A DNA stretch of 64,000 bases from NCBI GenBank assembly GCA_002477465.1, contig DLPV01000016.1, positions 23,669-87,668 of the forward strand, read 5' to 3'. Positions 9,332-18,042 of the stretch are shown piece after piece. The position numbers and the translations under genes are program-made. The DNA comes from Gammaproteobacteria bacterium UBA7449 (GTDB taxonomy: Bacteria > Pseudomonadota > Gammaproteobacteria > Pseudomonadales > Pseudohongiellaceae). Position 1 is the stretch's first letter. Every line of letters starts with the position of its first letter. The notes beneath the pieces were generated by a model. That model did no database searches. It was not told the origin of the DNA and saw nothing but the letters and a program-made list of their open reading frames with translations.

Positions 9332-10153
9332 CTATTGCGGTGGATTACCGATTGGTGTGCCTGCCTTTCGATATTCGCCGTACAGGTATTCTTCAGCGAA
9401 CTCTGCACACTTGAATTCCAACAGCTGATAGTTTTCCGCCACATGACGGTAGAGTGGGAGGCTCACAGTCCAGGGCTGCGTGAAGGTATTGGGATCGGTA
9501 ATGGTTGCCTCATACTGTATGTGATTGGGTCCCATCGGCGTATAGCGTTCCTCTACCACCATTTCCCAACTATGGTGGTTACCAGCACGGTCAAACCAGG
9601 TGTCCGGCATCTGGCCAGTCACTGTCACTACCAGGGTATCGCCATCCCAGCTCGCGTTAGAGTGGCCCATCCAAGCATCAACCTGCGATTGAATCCCGGG
9701 CTGATCCACATAGAGAATGCGGTTCGCTTCGGCAAACTCGTAAGCAATTAGGATTACATCGGTAGACTGCACAATCTGAAACGGGAATGGCAGGTAATTC
9801 GCCCGTGGCACGCCAGGCATATAGCACTTCGTCAACGGGTCATTGTCGATTGCATTGATGCGGTTTTCATCGCGTTGACGCAGCGCGGTTACGGTGTAGG
9901 GAATACTTCCGCCTTCCACAATACCCTGACTGCCTGGGATCGCTGATAGCGCACCCATCTTGTCGGGGTGTGGGCCGTAGGCCGCCGCGTGGGGCTCTAC
10001 ATCGTAGTGCGCCTTAGTCATGGCCTGCCAGATTCCGCTGAAATCCGGCTTGCCCGAAGGTGTGCGTGGAAACTCATCCAGTTGAGCCGTCGCATTTGCT
10101 GCGAACAGACTGACCATCAACACACCCATCAATTTCTGTTTGAAATATTTCAT
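9332..10153 (-). CDS. Secreted protein of an unnamed family (paralogue 1 of 3)
   Basis: 273 residues with a signal peptide (about 1-23, ending NATAQ). The mature start carries TPSGKPDFSGIW, and later SWDGDTLVVTVTG; both recur in the proteins at 10191-11234 and 43057-44106, which defines a family with a GxPDxxGxW N-terminal motif and a WxGDTLVVxT core. The C-terminus ends CAEFAEEYLYGEYRK, where the other two have ACHEGN. I know of no assigned activity. It lies 37 bases downstream of its longer paralogue on the same strand, so the two are probably one operon. Expected location: periplasm. Confidence 0.75.
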   Translation of the reverse strand: MKYFKQKLMGVLMVSLFAANATAQLDEFPRTPSGKPDFSGIWQAMTKAHYDVEPHAAAYGPHPDKMGALSAIPGSQGIVEGGSIPYTVTALRQRDENRINAIDNDPLTKCYMPGVPRANYLPFPFQIVQSTDVILIAYEFAEANRILYVDQPGIQSQVDAWMGHSNASWDGDTLVVTVTGQMPDTWFDRAGNHHSWEMVVEERYTPMGPNHIQYEATITDPNTFTQPWTVSLPLYRHVAENYQLLEFKCAEFAEEYLYGEYRKAGTPIGNPPQ

Positions 10154-10190
10154 TGCTAACCCTTAATTCTATAATACCAAGTTAATTCGA

Positions 10191-11234
10191 TTAGTTGCCT
10201 TCTTCAGACTCGCGCTGCTCTGTCATGCGCTCGCCCCGAAGAATATTCACCATGCCATAGTTACCTTCATGACAGGCGTACTCATAGATCTGCCCTGCCA
10301 CCTTGGTCATGGGCACGATCGCCGTAATCTTATCGGTAAATGTCGAGGGATCATCGATTGTAAATTCGTAATCTACGGTATCGTAAGCAGTGCGTGTAAA
10401 GCGCTCAGTTAGCACCATATCGTAATTGGCACCGGTACTGGCGAAAGTCTGACGATCGCCGTTAAAGTTTCTGGTTTCCACCACCAGAGTATCACCGTCC
10501 CACCAACCGCGGGAATCGCCGGACCACATGCGAATATCATCATCCAGCGACGGCTTATCACCCATTTGGACGATGCGAGCATCATGAATCATCTCTGTGA
10601 AAATTACTGCGGTATCACGATTCTGAATGATCTGCATATTGTTGTTATACAGACTGGGTACAAAGGGTGGGCCCGAGTTGAAGCCTACGATGCAGCGCTC
10701 TGACAGGCCGCGATCCTCTGGACCGTCTTTGGCGATGCCACCCACGGTATAACGAACAGGCCGTGTGCCAGGAATGTCGGGACCCAGCCCACCGTAGGCA
10801 CGCGGCGCGCCTTCCACAGCCTCTGGGACGCGGCCATTTTCCGGGTAGACAATGTGAGAAGTACGCACGGTATCGCCGATACCCGCTGATTCTATCCAGA
10901 AATCATTGTAACCACCGGGGTTATTGGAAACGGGAGGTGCATCTGGATCGACTACTCTCGCTGCGGCAGCAGCTTCTGCCGCTTCTCTTTGAGCCTCCTG
11001 TCTCGCGATCGCTGCCTGGATTTGTTCCTGAGTCAGGAATTCCTGGGTGCCATAGCGGGTAGGTCGCTGCATCGGCGTATTAGAGCTAAAGTTCCAGACG
11101 CCCTGAAGATCAGGTTGTCCCCATTCGGTGCGCGGCACGTCATAGCCTGTCTGGGCCTGCACAGAAAGAGCCAGCAGCGAGCTGCAGGCTATTAATATTA
11201 GGGAAGAAATTGATCGCTTATTTTCAATAAACAT
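10191..11234 (-). CDS. Secreted protein of the same unnamed family (paralogue 2 of 3)
   Basis: 347 residues. The signal peptide is about 1-28 (LALSVQAQ); then TEWGQPDLQGVWNFSS is the GxPDxxGxW motif, followed by an alanine/glutamine-rich coiled stretch near residues 70-95, WDGDTLVVETRNFNG in the middle and a YEYACHEGNYGM motif near the end. The longer form has an extra N-terminal half relative to the 273-residue neighbour. A conserved Cys-His-Glu trio near the C-terminus could bind a metal, but this is a guess. It leads a probable two-gene operon with the downstream paralogue. No function can be assigned. Confidence 0.75.
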   Translation of the reverse strand: MFIENKRSISSLILIACSSLLALSVQAQTGYDVPRTEWGQPDLQGVWNFSSNTPMQRPTRYGTQEFLTQEQIQAAIARQEAQREAAEAAAAARVVDPDAPPVSNNPGGYNDFWIESAGIGDTVRTSHIVYPENGRVPEAVEGAPRAYGGLGPDIPGTRPVRYTVGGIAKDGPEDRGLSERCIVGFNSGPPFVPSLYNNNMQIIQNRDTAVIFTEMIHDARIVQMGDKPSLDDDIRMWSGDSRGWWDGDTLVVETRNFNGDRQTFASTGANYDMVLTERFTRTAYDTVDYEFTIDDPSTFTDKITAIVPMTKVAGQIYEYACHEGNYGMVNILRGERMTEQRESEEGN

Positions 11235-11322
11235 AATGTCACCAATGGCTATCAGAGCAGAACGCGTAACTTAGTAGTTTGCTTACTATTAATCAATAGA
11301 TTGGCGTTGGTTCTGTCGTCTC

Positions 11323-11344
11323 TGGCCGCACTTTGGCCGCACTT
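11323..11344. repeat. Tandem duplication of an 11-base unit
   Basis: TGGCCGCACTT occurs twice in a row, followed by a partial third copy (TGACCG). It lies in the gap between the secreted-protein operon and the dehydrogenase gene. It is probably a slippage product; no regulatory role is evident. Confidence 0.5.
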
Positions 11345-11389
11345 TGACCGAGCGTCTGGTAACAAGCCTGCTATCCCAATTCTGCAGGC

Positions 11390-12256
11390 TTAGCGACGGG
11401 TATACCGCGTCAACAGGCTAGAGGTATCCCATCGCCCACCACTCATCTGCTGAACGTCTTCATAAAACCCGTCAACCATTGCGGCTACTGGCAATTCCGC
11501 GCCATTTTTGGCGGCCTCAGCCAGGGCGATCCCCAGATCCTTGCGCATCCAGTCCACCGCAAAGCCAAATTCATATTGATCCTTCAGCATAGTCCGGTAG
11601 CGGTTTTCCATTTGCCAGGAGCCGGCGGCACCTTTTGAGATAGTCTCGATCAGGGCCTCGCCGTCCAATCCCGCTTTCATGGCGAAATTAAGCCCCTCAG
11701 TAAGTCCCTGAACCACACCGGCAATGCAAATCTGGTTCACCATCTTCGCCAATTGGCCATTTCCAGCCGGGCCCAGCAGCTTACTGAATCGGGAATAGCT
11801 ATCGATAACGGGCTTGGCAGCAATATAGCTTGCCTCCTCACCGCCAATCATGACAGTGAGCGCGCCGTTTTCAGCACCGGCCTGGCCGCCGGATACCGGT
11901 GCATCAAGAAACTGTTTGTTCTGGGCTCTCGCAGCTGAATCCAACTCCCGTGCCAGCTCGGCTGAAGCCGTGGTGTGATCGATCAGAATAGCGCCTTCTT
12001 TCATGGCCGCTAGCGCTCCGTCGTTTCCGAGCACGACCTGACGCACGTCGTCATCGTTACCAACGCAAACCAGCACCACGTCACAATCTCCGGCTGCTGC
12101 TGCTGGAGTAAGTGCCATGTCGCCCCCATAGCCCTGACACCATTGCTCAGCCTTCGCTGCCGTGCGGTTATAGACGCAGACCTCTATCCCGGCTTGCTTT
12201 ACATGACCCGCCATGGGATAGCCCATAACACCGAGTCCAATAAATGCGACCTTCAT
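11390..12256 (-). CDS. 3-hydroxyisobutyrate dehydrogenase-family oxidoreductase
   Basis: 288 residues, the standard length of beta-hydroxyacid dehydrogenases. The Rossmann motif GLGVMG is at 7-12, the substrate-binding block DAPVSGGQAGAENG at 118-131, and the catalytic Lys171 with Asn174 in GQLAKMVNQ. Arg31 after strand beta-2 (YNRTAAK) suggests NADP rather than NAD. Such enzymes oxidise or reduce 3-hydroxyisobutyrate, tartronate semialdehyde, glyoxylate or succinic semialdehyde; the substrate is not readable here. Its start lies 19 bases after the stop of the amidohydrolase gene, so the two are probably co-transcribed. Confidence 0.85.
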   Translation of the reverse strand: MKVAFIGLGVMGYPMAGHVKQAGIEVCVYNRTAAKAEQWCQGYGGDMALTPAAAAGDCDVVLVCVGNDDDVRQVVLGNDGALAAMKEGAILIDHTTASAELARELDSAARAQNKQFLDAPVSGGQAGAENGALTVMIGGEEASYIAAKPVIDSYSRFSKLLGPAGNGQLAKMVNQICIAGVVQGLTEGLNFAMKAGLDGEALIETISKGAAGSWQMENRYRTMLKDQYEFGFAVDWMRKDLGIALAEAAKNGAELPVAAMVDGFYEDVQQMSGGRWDTSSLLTRYTRR

Positions 12257-12275
12257 GTCGACTCCTTAATCTGTG

Positions 12276-13967
12276 TTAGCGTTGAAATATTGACTTACCG
12301 CGGGCAAAGGTTTCCAGCACGGAAACTTCGCCCAGCTCTGAAGTAGCTACCGTCAGCGGATTATCTTCCAAAATTACCAGATCCGCGCGCTTGCCTACGG
12401 TAATACTCCCCTTTTCGTCTTCTTCAAAGTATTGGTAAGCTGCCCCGAGGGTTATTGCATGTAGCGCCTGCATTACCGAAGCGCGTTGGTCCGGCCCCAG
12501 TACGAAGCCGCTGCGAGTCTCGCGATTTACGGTAATTTCAACCAGTCGCATCATATCCGGCGGCACGATAGGTGAATCGTTATGGACAGTAAACGGGATG
12601 CCCCTGGCTATGGCAGCCTGCACCGGTGAGATAAATCTCGCTCTCTCCTCTCCGAAACTAAGCCGGTGCCAGTCACCCCAGAAAAAAGGATGCACTGAGT
12701 AAAAGGAAGGAATAATGCCAAGCTCTGCCACGCGATCCAGTTGGTCCTCTCGAATCAACTGGGCATGAATGATTACGGAACGGTGATCGGGCACGGGACC
12801 TGCAGCAATCGCATTGGCCACCCCATCAATCATCAACTCGATGGCGGCATCGCCGTTGGCGTGAGCCAACACTGGCACCCTTCTCTCCAATAGCGGGCCA
12901 ATTCGATTCAACCAGGCATCGGGATCATAGCTGGGATATGCCACATAGCCCGCCACTGCGCCGGGCGGGCCCGCATTATAGGGTTCAGACATCCACGCCG
13001 TGCGTCCCTGCGGTGAACCGTCCAGAGTGAACTTCACTCCGCCGTTGCGGACACCGCCCGTATAGCTGGTGTCTGCTGCGACGGTAGCCAGGACGTCGTC
13101 GGGAAGTGGATTGCCCATGACGAAAGTCACAATGTCGGCGGCATATTCCTGCTCCAGTCCCTCAGCTTTTAGCCGGTCAACATATGCCTGGCTTACGTTG
13201 CTATCCTGGATAGTGGTAATGCCGTATCCGGCGTAGATCTGCACCGCTTCCCGGCGCAATTCACTCTGCCGCTGGGGCGTAAGCAATTCACCAGTGCCAG
13301 GAAAAAACTGCATGGCGGTTTCTTCCATCACCCCATCAGGCTCATCGCTGCCGGGGCGACGCCGGATGATACCCCCGGCAGGATCTGATGTGTTCGCACC
13401 AACCCCGGCTTCCAGCAGCGCCATCGAGTTGGCTGCCAGCAGATGGCCCGATACGTGCCGAATGACAATGGGATGATCTGAGGAGGCACGGTCCAGATCG
13501 TCGCGATCCGGGTGGCGCAGTTCCGCCAGCAAAGAATCGTCGTAGCCGTAGCCATACACCAGTTCACCTGGCGGGATATTTCGATTTTCAATGCGGCGCT
13601 GGAGCTTGCGAACAATATCATCAACGCTAGTGACGTCTCCCACGGGAGGCGACGACAGATCCAGCATATCCACATAGCGAGCCACACCAGCAAAATGACC
13701 ATGGGCATCGATAAAGCCAGGCAACAGCGCGCGCTCGCCTAATTCGATCACGCGGGTGCCCTCACCCTGAAGTGCACGCGCGTCCTGTTCGGAACCGGCC
13801 ACCACAATACGATCTCCGCGGACTGCCACTGCGGAGACGTTACTCGCGTCCATGGTGATGATGTTTTGGCCAAGGAAGATCAGGTCCGCGTCCTGGGCTG
13901 CGCCCAATGCACCGAGATTACTGAATCCGATTCCCAGCAAGACTTTAACGAAGACGGAACACTGCAT
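12276..13967 (-). CDS. Exported YtcJ-like amidohydrolase
   Basis: 563 residues with an N-terminal hydrophobic signal (about 1-23), then a composite amidohydrolase of the Amidohydro_3/YtcJ type. GFIDAHGHFAG is the first metal motif, VIIHAQLI the mid-barrel histidine, FTVHNDSPI the conserved aspartate, and GKRADLVILEDNPL the C-terminal beta-sandwich return. It probably hydrolyses an amide or cyclic imide outside the cytoplasm. It is the first gene of a pair with the dehydrogenase downstream, though one enzyme is exported and the other cytoplasmic, which argues against a direct hand-over of substrate. Confidence 0.85.
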   Translation of the reverse strand: MQCSVFVKVLLGIGFSNLGALGAAQDADLIFLGQNIITMDASNVSAVAVRGDRIVVAGSEQDARALQGEGTRVIELGERALLPGFIDAHGHFAGVARYVDMLDLSSPPVGDVTSVDDIVRKLQRRIENRNIPPGELVYGYGYDDSLLAELRHPDRDDLDRASSDHPIVIRHVSGHLLAANSMALLEAGVGANTSDPAGGIIRRRPGSDEPDGVMEETAMQFFPGTGELLTPQRQSELRREAVQIYAGYGITTIQDSNVSQAYVDRLKAEGLEQEYAADIVTFVMGNPLPDDVLATVAADTSYTGGVRNGGVKFTLDGSPQGRTAWMSEPYNAGPPGAVAGYVAYPSYDPDAWLNRIGPLLERRVPVLAHANGDAAIELMIDGVANAIAAGPVPDHRSVIIHAQLIREDQLDRVAELGIIPSFYSVHPFFWGDWHRLSFGEERARFISPVQAAIARGIPFTVHNDSPIVPPDMMRLVEITVNRETRSGFVLGPDQRASVMQALHAITLGAAYQYFEEDEKGSITVGKRADLVILEDNPLTVATSELGEVSVLETFARGKSIFQR

Positions 13968-14084
13968 TCTTGTTCTCCAGATTCTCTATTTTTATTTTCG
14001 ATTTCTTTTCTGTCTGCCCAATTACCTGGAACAGAATTGTCCAGGTAAACCCTTGACCTTTGGTTTGAGGGCTTTAATGGAGTC

Positions 14085-15062
14085 TTAGCTTGTAAAGCGG
14101 GATAACTCGGTCTGCCAATTCTGCTGCAGGAGTATCACCATTTCTTCCATTGATTGAAACCTGTCTTCAGGGTTTTTGCTCAGACACTTCATTGCCACAT
14201 CATCAAGCAGGCGAGGCACGACTTGAGAAGACACTTCGGTCGCTTCAGGTGGCTGGTCGTTAAGGACAGATTCCACAACCTCGTGCATCTTTTCACCAGC
14301 TGCCGGTTTGTTGCCACAGAGTATTTCGTACAGCACTGCACCGAGACTAAATATGTCGGTGCGGTGATCGATGCTCGGATCAAGATTTAGCTGTTCCGGC
14401 GACATGTAATGGATTGTGCCCTGGGCCTTTCCGTGCCCGGTCAGGGAGATATCTTCAATGTGCAGCCCTTTGCTGGATCCGCTATCGCCCTCACTCGCGC
14501 CGCGACCATCAGGATGCCACACCTTGGCCAGTCCCCAGTCCAGCAGCAGCACCTCACCATAAGGACCCGCCAAAATGTTCTCGGGTTTGATGTCACGGTG
14601 TGCGACGCCATGGACATGGGCGTACTGCAGGGCATGCCCAACCTGCACCACCAGTTCAACCAACTGCGTTAAATCGTAGCGGTCGCGATAGTCCAGAATT
14701 TCACGCAAGGTGTATCCGTGAACCAGTTTCATAGTGAAATACGGGTAGCCCCGCGCATCCCGGCCCAACTCATAGGTAGGGATCGTGTTGGGATGTTGCA
14801 ACATGGCCGATACCCGCGCTTCCCGAATCAGGCGCTTTTGCTCTATTTCATCATCGGTAAACTCAGGCTTGAGCGTTTTGTAGCAAACAAATCGAGACAG
14901 ATGTAAATCCTTGCATGACTTGATCAGGGATTTTCCGCCCTTGGCAATGGTACTGAAAAAAGCATAACGAGTGCGCGGATCAATTTTCTCCGGCAGGGGC
15001 TTATCGGTTTCATCGAGAAATACCGAACTGTAATTCTTGGGCGGCTCGGGAAAATGCAGCAT
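14085..15062 (-). CDS. Eukaryotic-type Ser/Thr protein kinase
   Basis: 325 residues covering one kinase domain and little else: no transmembrane anchor or PASTA repeats. The ATP lysine is Lys62 (CYKTLKP), paired with Glu81 (REARV). The catalytic loop HRDIKPEN is at 155-162, and the magnesium motif is DWG (175-177) instead of DFG, a variant common in bacterial kinases. The activation segment contains GTIHYMSPEQL. The N-terminal 30 residues are rich in proline and charge. It is a single gene, divergent from the kynurenine-type cluster. The target is unknown. Confidence 0.88.
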   Translation of the reverse strand: MLHFPEPPKNYSSVFLDETDKPLPEKIDPRTRYAFFSTIAKGGKSLIKSCKDLHLSRFVCYKTLKPEFTDDEIEQKRLIREARVSAMLQHPNTIPTYELGRDARGYPYFTMKLVHGYTLREILDYRDRYDLTQLVELVVQVGHALQYAHVHGVAHRDIKPENILAGPYGEVLLLDWGLAKVWHPDGRGASEGDSGSSKGLHIEDISLTGHGKAQGTIHYMSPEQLNLDPSIDHRTDIFSLGAVLYEILCGNKPAAGEKMHEVVESVLNDQPPEATEVSSQVVPRLLDDVAMKCLSKNPEDRFQSMEEMVILLQQNWQTELSRFTS

Positions 15063-15255
15063 CTCTATCTTTTAATTCCTTCTTACACAAGCGTGCACCA
15101 GAAATTTCGGGGCCACGATTTACTTACAGCTTTCATGGTAGAAAGTTAGCATTGGAGCATCGTGAAATGCACGAATTATGTGGCCGCAAGCTACTGACGA
15201 GTTTCGGTTATACTAGCCGACCGACCACGAATTGAGCGATCCCGCGAGAGTTCTT

Positions 15256-15669
15256 ATGCCCGACTCAAGCCCTAAAACGGTGCTGGAAACTGAGTTTCCT
15301 GTGCGCTACGCCGAAACCGACGCCATGGGTGTCGTGCACCACGCAAATTACCTGGTGTATTTTGAGGAAGGCCGCAGCCAGTACATGCGCGATCTAGGCA
15401 GTAATTATGCCGAAGTCGAGGCCAGCGGATACCAGCTTCCAGTCACCGAAGCTCAATTACGCTATGTCGGCAGCAGGTGCTATGGCGATAAGATCCGCGT
15501 CAGGACCTGGGTCGAAGAAAACCTGAGTCGACGCGTGACCTTTCGTTACGAAGTCGTCGATCCTGACAGCGGCAACGTACTGGTTACCGGATACACCCGA
15601 CACGTATGGACCGATACTGCGGGCAGAGTTACTCGCGTCCCGGATAGCTGGAAACGGATAATTGGCTAA
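15256..15669 (+). CDS. Hotdog-fold acyl-CoA thioesterase (YbgC/4HBT type)
   Basis: A TTG at 15232 is in frame, but the ATG at 15256 has a GAGAG ribosome site six bases upstream and removes a non-conserved N-terminus. The 137-residue product has the hallmark RYAETDAMGVVHHANYL of 4-hydroxybenzoyl-CoA thioesterase-like enzymes, with the catalytic aspartate in the ETDAMG loop. It hydrolyses acyl- or aroyl-CoA. It lies 20 bases before the hydrolase gene and so probably shares a transcript with kynU; an anthraniloyl-CoA or benzoyl-CoA substrate would fit that setting but is a guess. Confidence 0.85.
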   Translation: MPDSSPKTVLETEFPVRYAETDAMGVVHHANYLVYFEEGRSQYMRDLGSNYAEVEASGYQLPVTEAQLRYVGSRCYGDKIRVRTWVEENLSRRVTFRYEVVDPDSGNVLVTGYTRHVWTDTAGRVTRVPDSWKRIIG

Positions 15670-15689
15670 GACATTGAGAGCGTAAATAT

Positions 15690-16556
15690 ATGAATATGAG
15701 AATCATCATTGGTCTGTTGACTGGCTGTTTCGTTGTCATCGCTAGCCCGGGAGTTATCAGCACTGACCTCAGCGCCCAGGAGTACCCTGCGGTCGAAGAA
15801 AACGTTAATTTCGAGCAAGTCCTTGCGCTGCCGACCCGAGAGCCCCAGGCTGAAGTTGCCTACGGCGATGACCCACTGCAGTATGGTTTGCTGTGGACGC
15901 CGGATACTGCTGAGGCGGCGCCTCTGGTGATCCTTATTCACGGTGGCTGCTGGCTCAATAGCTTCGATGTAAATCACAGCCGACCTCTGGCCTCAGCCCT
16001 GAGCCAGTCAGGCTTTGCTGTGTGGTCTTTGGAATATCGCCGCACCGGCGATTCTGGTGGCGGCTGGCCTGGCACACTGGCGGATATCCGGCTGGCCCTA
16101 TCTCGGCTAGACCGCCTCAAGCGCATGGAGAACCAGTCCATCGATTTATCCCGAATCGCCGTCGCGGGCCACTCCGCCGGTGGACACCTGGCCTTAATGG
16201 CGGGCGCAGAGTTACCAGCGGCCCGCGCGATTATCGGTCTTGCCGCTATTGTAGACATGGAAAGCTACAGCCGGGGTAACAACAGCTGTCAGCAGGCTGC
16301 CCCACTTTTCATGGGTACGTCCCTGGAGCAATCCCGCGAACTTTACGCCCTGGCCAACCCAGTCAAACAGCCGCTGCATCCCCAAAGCCTGTTGCTGCAC
16401 GGCGGCAGTGACGACATCGTGCCGCTGGATCATTTCGAGGCGAATGTACTGCCGACTTCAGTAGTCTCCGGTGCCGGTCACTTCGACTGGATTCACCCGG
16501 GCACTGCGGCCTATCGTCTCTTGCTCAATACCTTGCATAATAAACTGACACCATGA
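15690..16556 (+). CDS. Alpha/beta hydrolase, kynurenine-formamidase-like, apparently exported
   Basis: 288 residues. The oxyanion motif HGGCW (84-88), the nucleophile elbow GHSAGGH (Ser162), Asp242 in GGSDDIVP and His264 in GAGHFDW make a full alpha/beta hydrolase triad in the BD-FAE/AFMID style. The stop codon overlaps the kynU start (ATGA at 16553), so translation is coupled. This strongly suggests hydrolysis of N-formylkynurenine. One oddity: residues 1-29 look like a signal peptide, which would place the enzyme outside the cytoplasm, away from kynureninase. Either the signal is only apparent or the substrate is another extracellular ester. Confidence 0.75.
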   Translation: MNMRIIIGLLTGCFVVIASPGVISTDLSAQEYPAVEENVNFEQVLALPTREPQAEVAYGDDPLQYGLLWTPDTAEAAPLVILIHGGCWLNSFDVNHSRPLASALSQSGFAVWSLEYRRTGDSGGGWPGTLADIRLALSRLDRLKRMENQSIDLSRIAVAGHSAGGHLALMAGAELPAARAIIGLAAIVDMESYSRGNNSCQQAAPLFMGTSLEQSRELYALANPVKQPLHPQSLLLHGGSDDIVPLDHFEANVLPTSVVSGAGHFDWIHPGTAAYRLLLNTLHNKLTP

Positions 16557-17797
16557 CAGAAATTGACATCGCAGCTCTGGATGAGGTGGATACGCTGGCG
16601 TCTTGCCGAGATCTGTTTGACCTGCCCACCCAGACGATCTACCTCAATGGCAACTCACTGGGTCCGCTTTGCCATGCCTCTGCCGAAGCGATGCAGCGGG
16701 TAGTGTCGGAGGAATGGGGACAGGACTTGATTTCCAGCTGGAATAAACACCGCTGGATTGATTTTCCGCTGCGCGTCGGCGCCCGCATCGCCCCGCTGCT
16801 GGGTGCCGCTCCGGAACAGGTTTTGTGCTGTGATTCTGTCTCGGTCAATTTATTCAAACTACTCAGTGCAGCCCTCGCGCTGAGCAAGGCTCAAAAACCG
16901 ACAATCCTGAGTCATCGTGACAACTTTCCTACCGATCTCTATATCGCCGAGGGACTCAGGGACCTGTTGCAACAGCATGGCGCCCAGGCAGAACTCAAAC
17001 TGGTGGCAACCAATGCGCTGGAAGCCGCGATTGCGGAAGGCCCAGCCGTACTGATGCTGACTCACGTTGATTTCCGCACGGGTCGAAAACTCGACATGGC
17101 AAAGTTGACCCGTCTCGCCCATCAGCACGGTGTCTTAGTGATCTGGGACCTGTCACACAGTGCTGGAGTAATTGACCTGGCTCTGGATGACTGTCAGGTA
17201 GACTTCGCCGTTGGCTGTGGCTACAAGTTCTTGAATGGCGGGCCTGGCGCGCCGGCTTTTGTGTATGTTGCTTCACGTCATTTGCAGCAGATCAAACAAC
17301 CCCTGCAGGGCTGGATGGGACATAAGGCGCCTTTCGCATTTAATCCAGACTATGAAGCCGATCTGGGCATCAATCAATTACAGACCGGCACGCCATCAGT
17401 ACTGGCCATGTCGGCCCTAGATGCTGCGCTGAGCTGCTTCGAAGGGGTCAGTCCCGCGGACCTGAATCGGAAAGCCTCTGCACTGAGCGAAACATTCCTT
17501 AGCCTGGTCGAGGCAGAGCCGGCGCTGGCTGAGCTGCGGCTGGTCTCTCCCCGCAATCCCGAAATTCGAGGGGCACAACTAAGCTTTTCCCATGACCAGG
17601 CCTACCCTATCAGCCAGGCACTAATCGCTGCTGGCGTGATTGTGGATTTCCGCGCCCCCAATCTACTCCGGCTCGGATTTTCCCCACTTTACCTATCGTT
17701 TGCAGACATTGCCGCCAGCGTTTCTATTCTGAACCGTATAATTGTCAATAATATATATAAAGATCAGCAATTTAGCCAGCGTAAAAGGGTTACTTGA
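16553..17797 (+). CDS. kynU: Kynureninase
   Basis: 414 residues, the family length. It is a PLP enzyme that cleaves kynurenine to anthranilate and alanine. The PLP lysine is Lys225 in GCGYKFLNGG, Asp199 and His202 lie in IWDLSHSAG, and the N-terminal block YLNGNSLGP is typical. The start overlaps the stop of the upstream hydrolase by four bases. No tryptophan 2,3-dioxygenase is in the window, so the substrate must come from elsewhere or from the environment. The last 15 residues (YKDQQFSQRKRVT) are unconserved. Confidence 0.95.
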   Translation: MTEIDIAALDEVDTLASCRDLFDLPTQTIYLNGNSLGPLCHASAEAMQRVVSEEWGQDLISSWNKHRWIDFPLRVGARIAPLLGAAPEQVLCCDSVSVNLFKLLSAALALSKAQKPTILSHRDNFPTDLYIAEGLRDLLQQHGAQAELKLVATNALEAAIAEGPAVLMLTHVDFRTGRKLDMAKLTRLAHQHGVLVIWDLSHSAGVIDLALDDCQVDFAVGCGYKFLNGGPGAPAFVYVASRHLQQIKQPLQGWMGHKAPFAFNPDYEADLGINQLQTGTPSVLAMSALDAALSCFEGVSPADLNRKASALSETFLSLVEAEPALAELRLVSPRNPEIRGAQLSFSHDQAYPISQALIAAGVIVDFRAPNLLRLGFSPLYLSFADIAASVSILNRIIVNNIYKDQQFSQRKRVT

Positions 17798-18042
17798 CTC
17801 CCTCTACACAAATCGCGGCTAGAACAGAAAATGGGACACAAACCGGGAAAATTACGCCCGTTAATACCCTGTAAGCACTTGAAATTAGTTTAGAATTGGA
17901 GCGGTTTCAGCTCGTGAAGTGGAGTTACCTGAACTGATGTCGAGCATCCCGCTAACATCAGCAGATACTATTCTTAAGGAGAGTAGCTTTGCCCAACAGC
18001 AATCTACTACAGTATGAGCCGGTTTAGACAATAAGAGCATTA

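Noticed and set aside
15232..15255. TTG start for the thioesterase
   Set aside because: The ATG at 15256 has a better placed ribosome site and fits the family's N-terminus.
15690..15728. Lipobox (LTGC) in the formamidase-like hydrolase
   Set aside because: The cysteine is at residue 13, leaving too short a signal for lipoprotein processing; an ordinary signal peptide is more likely.
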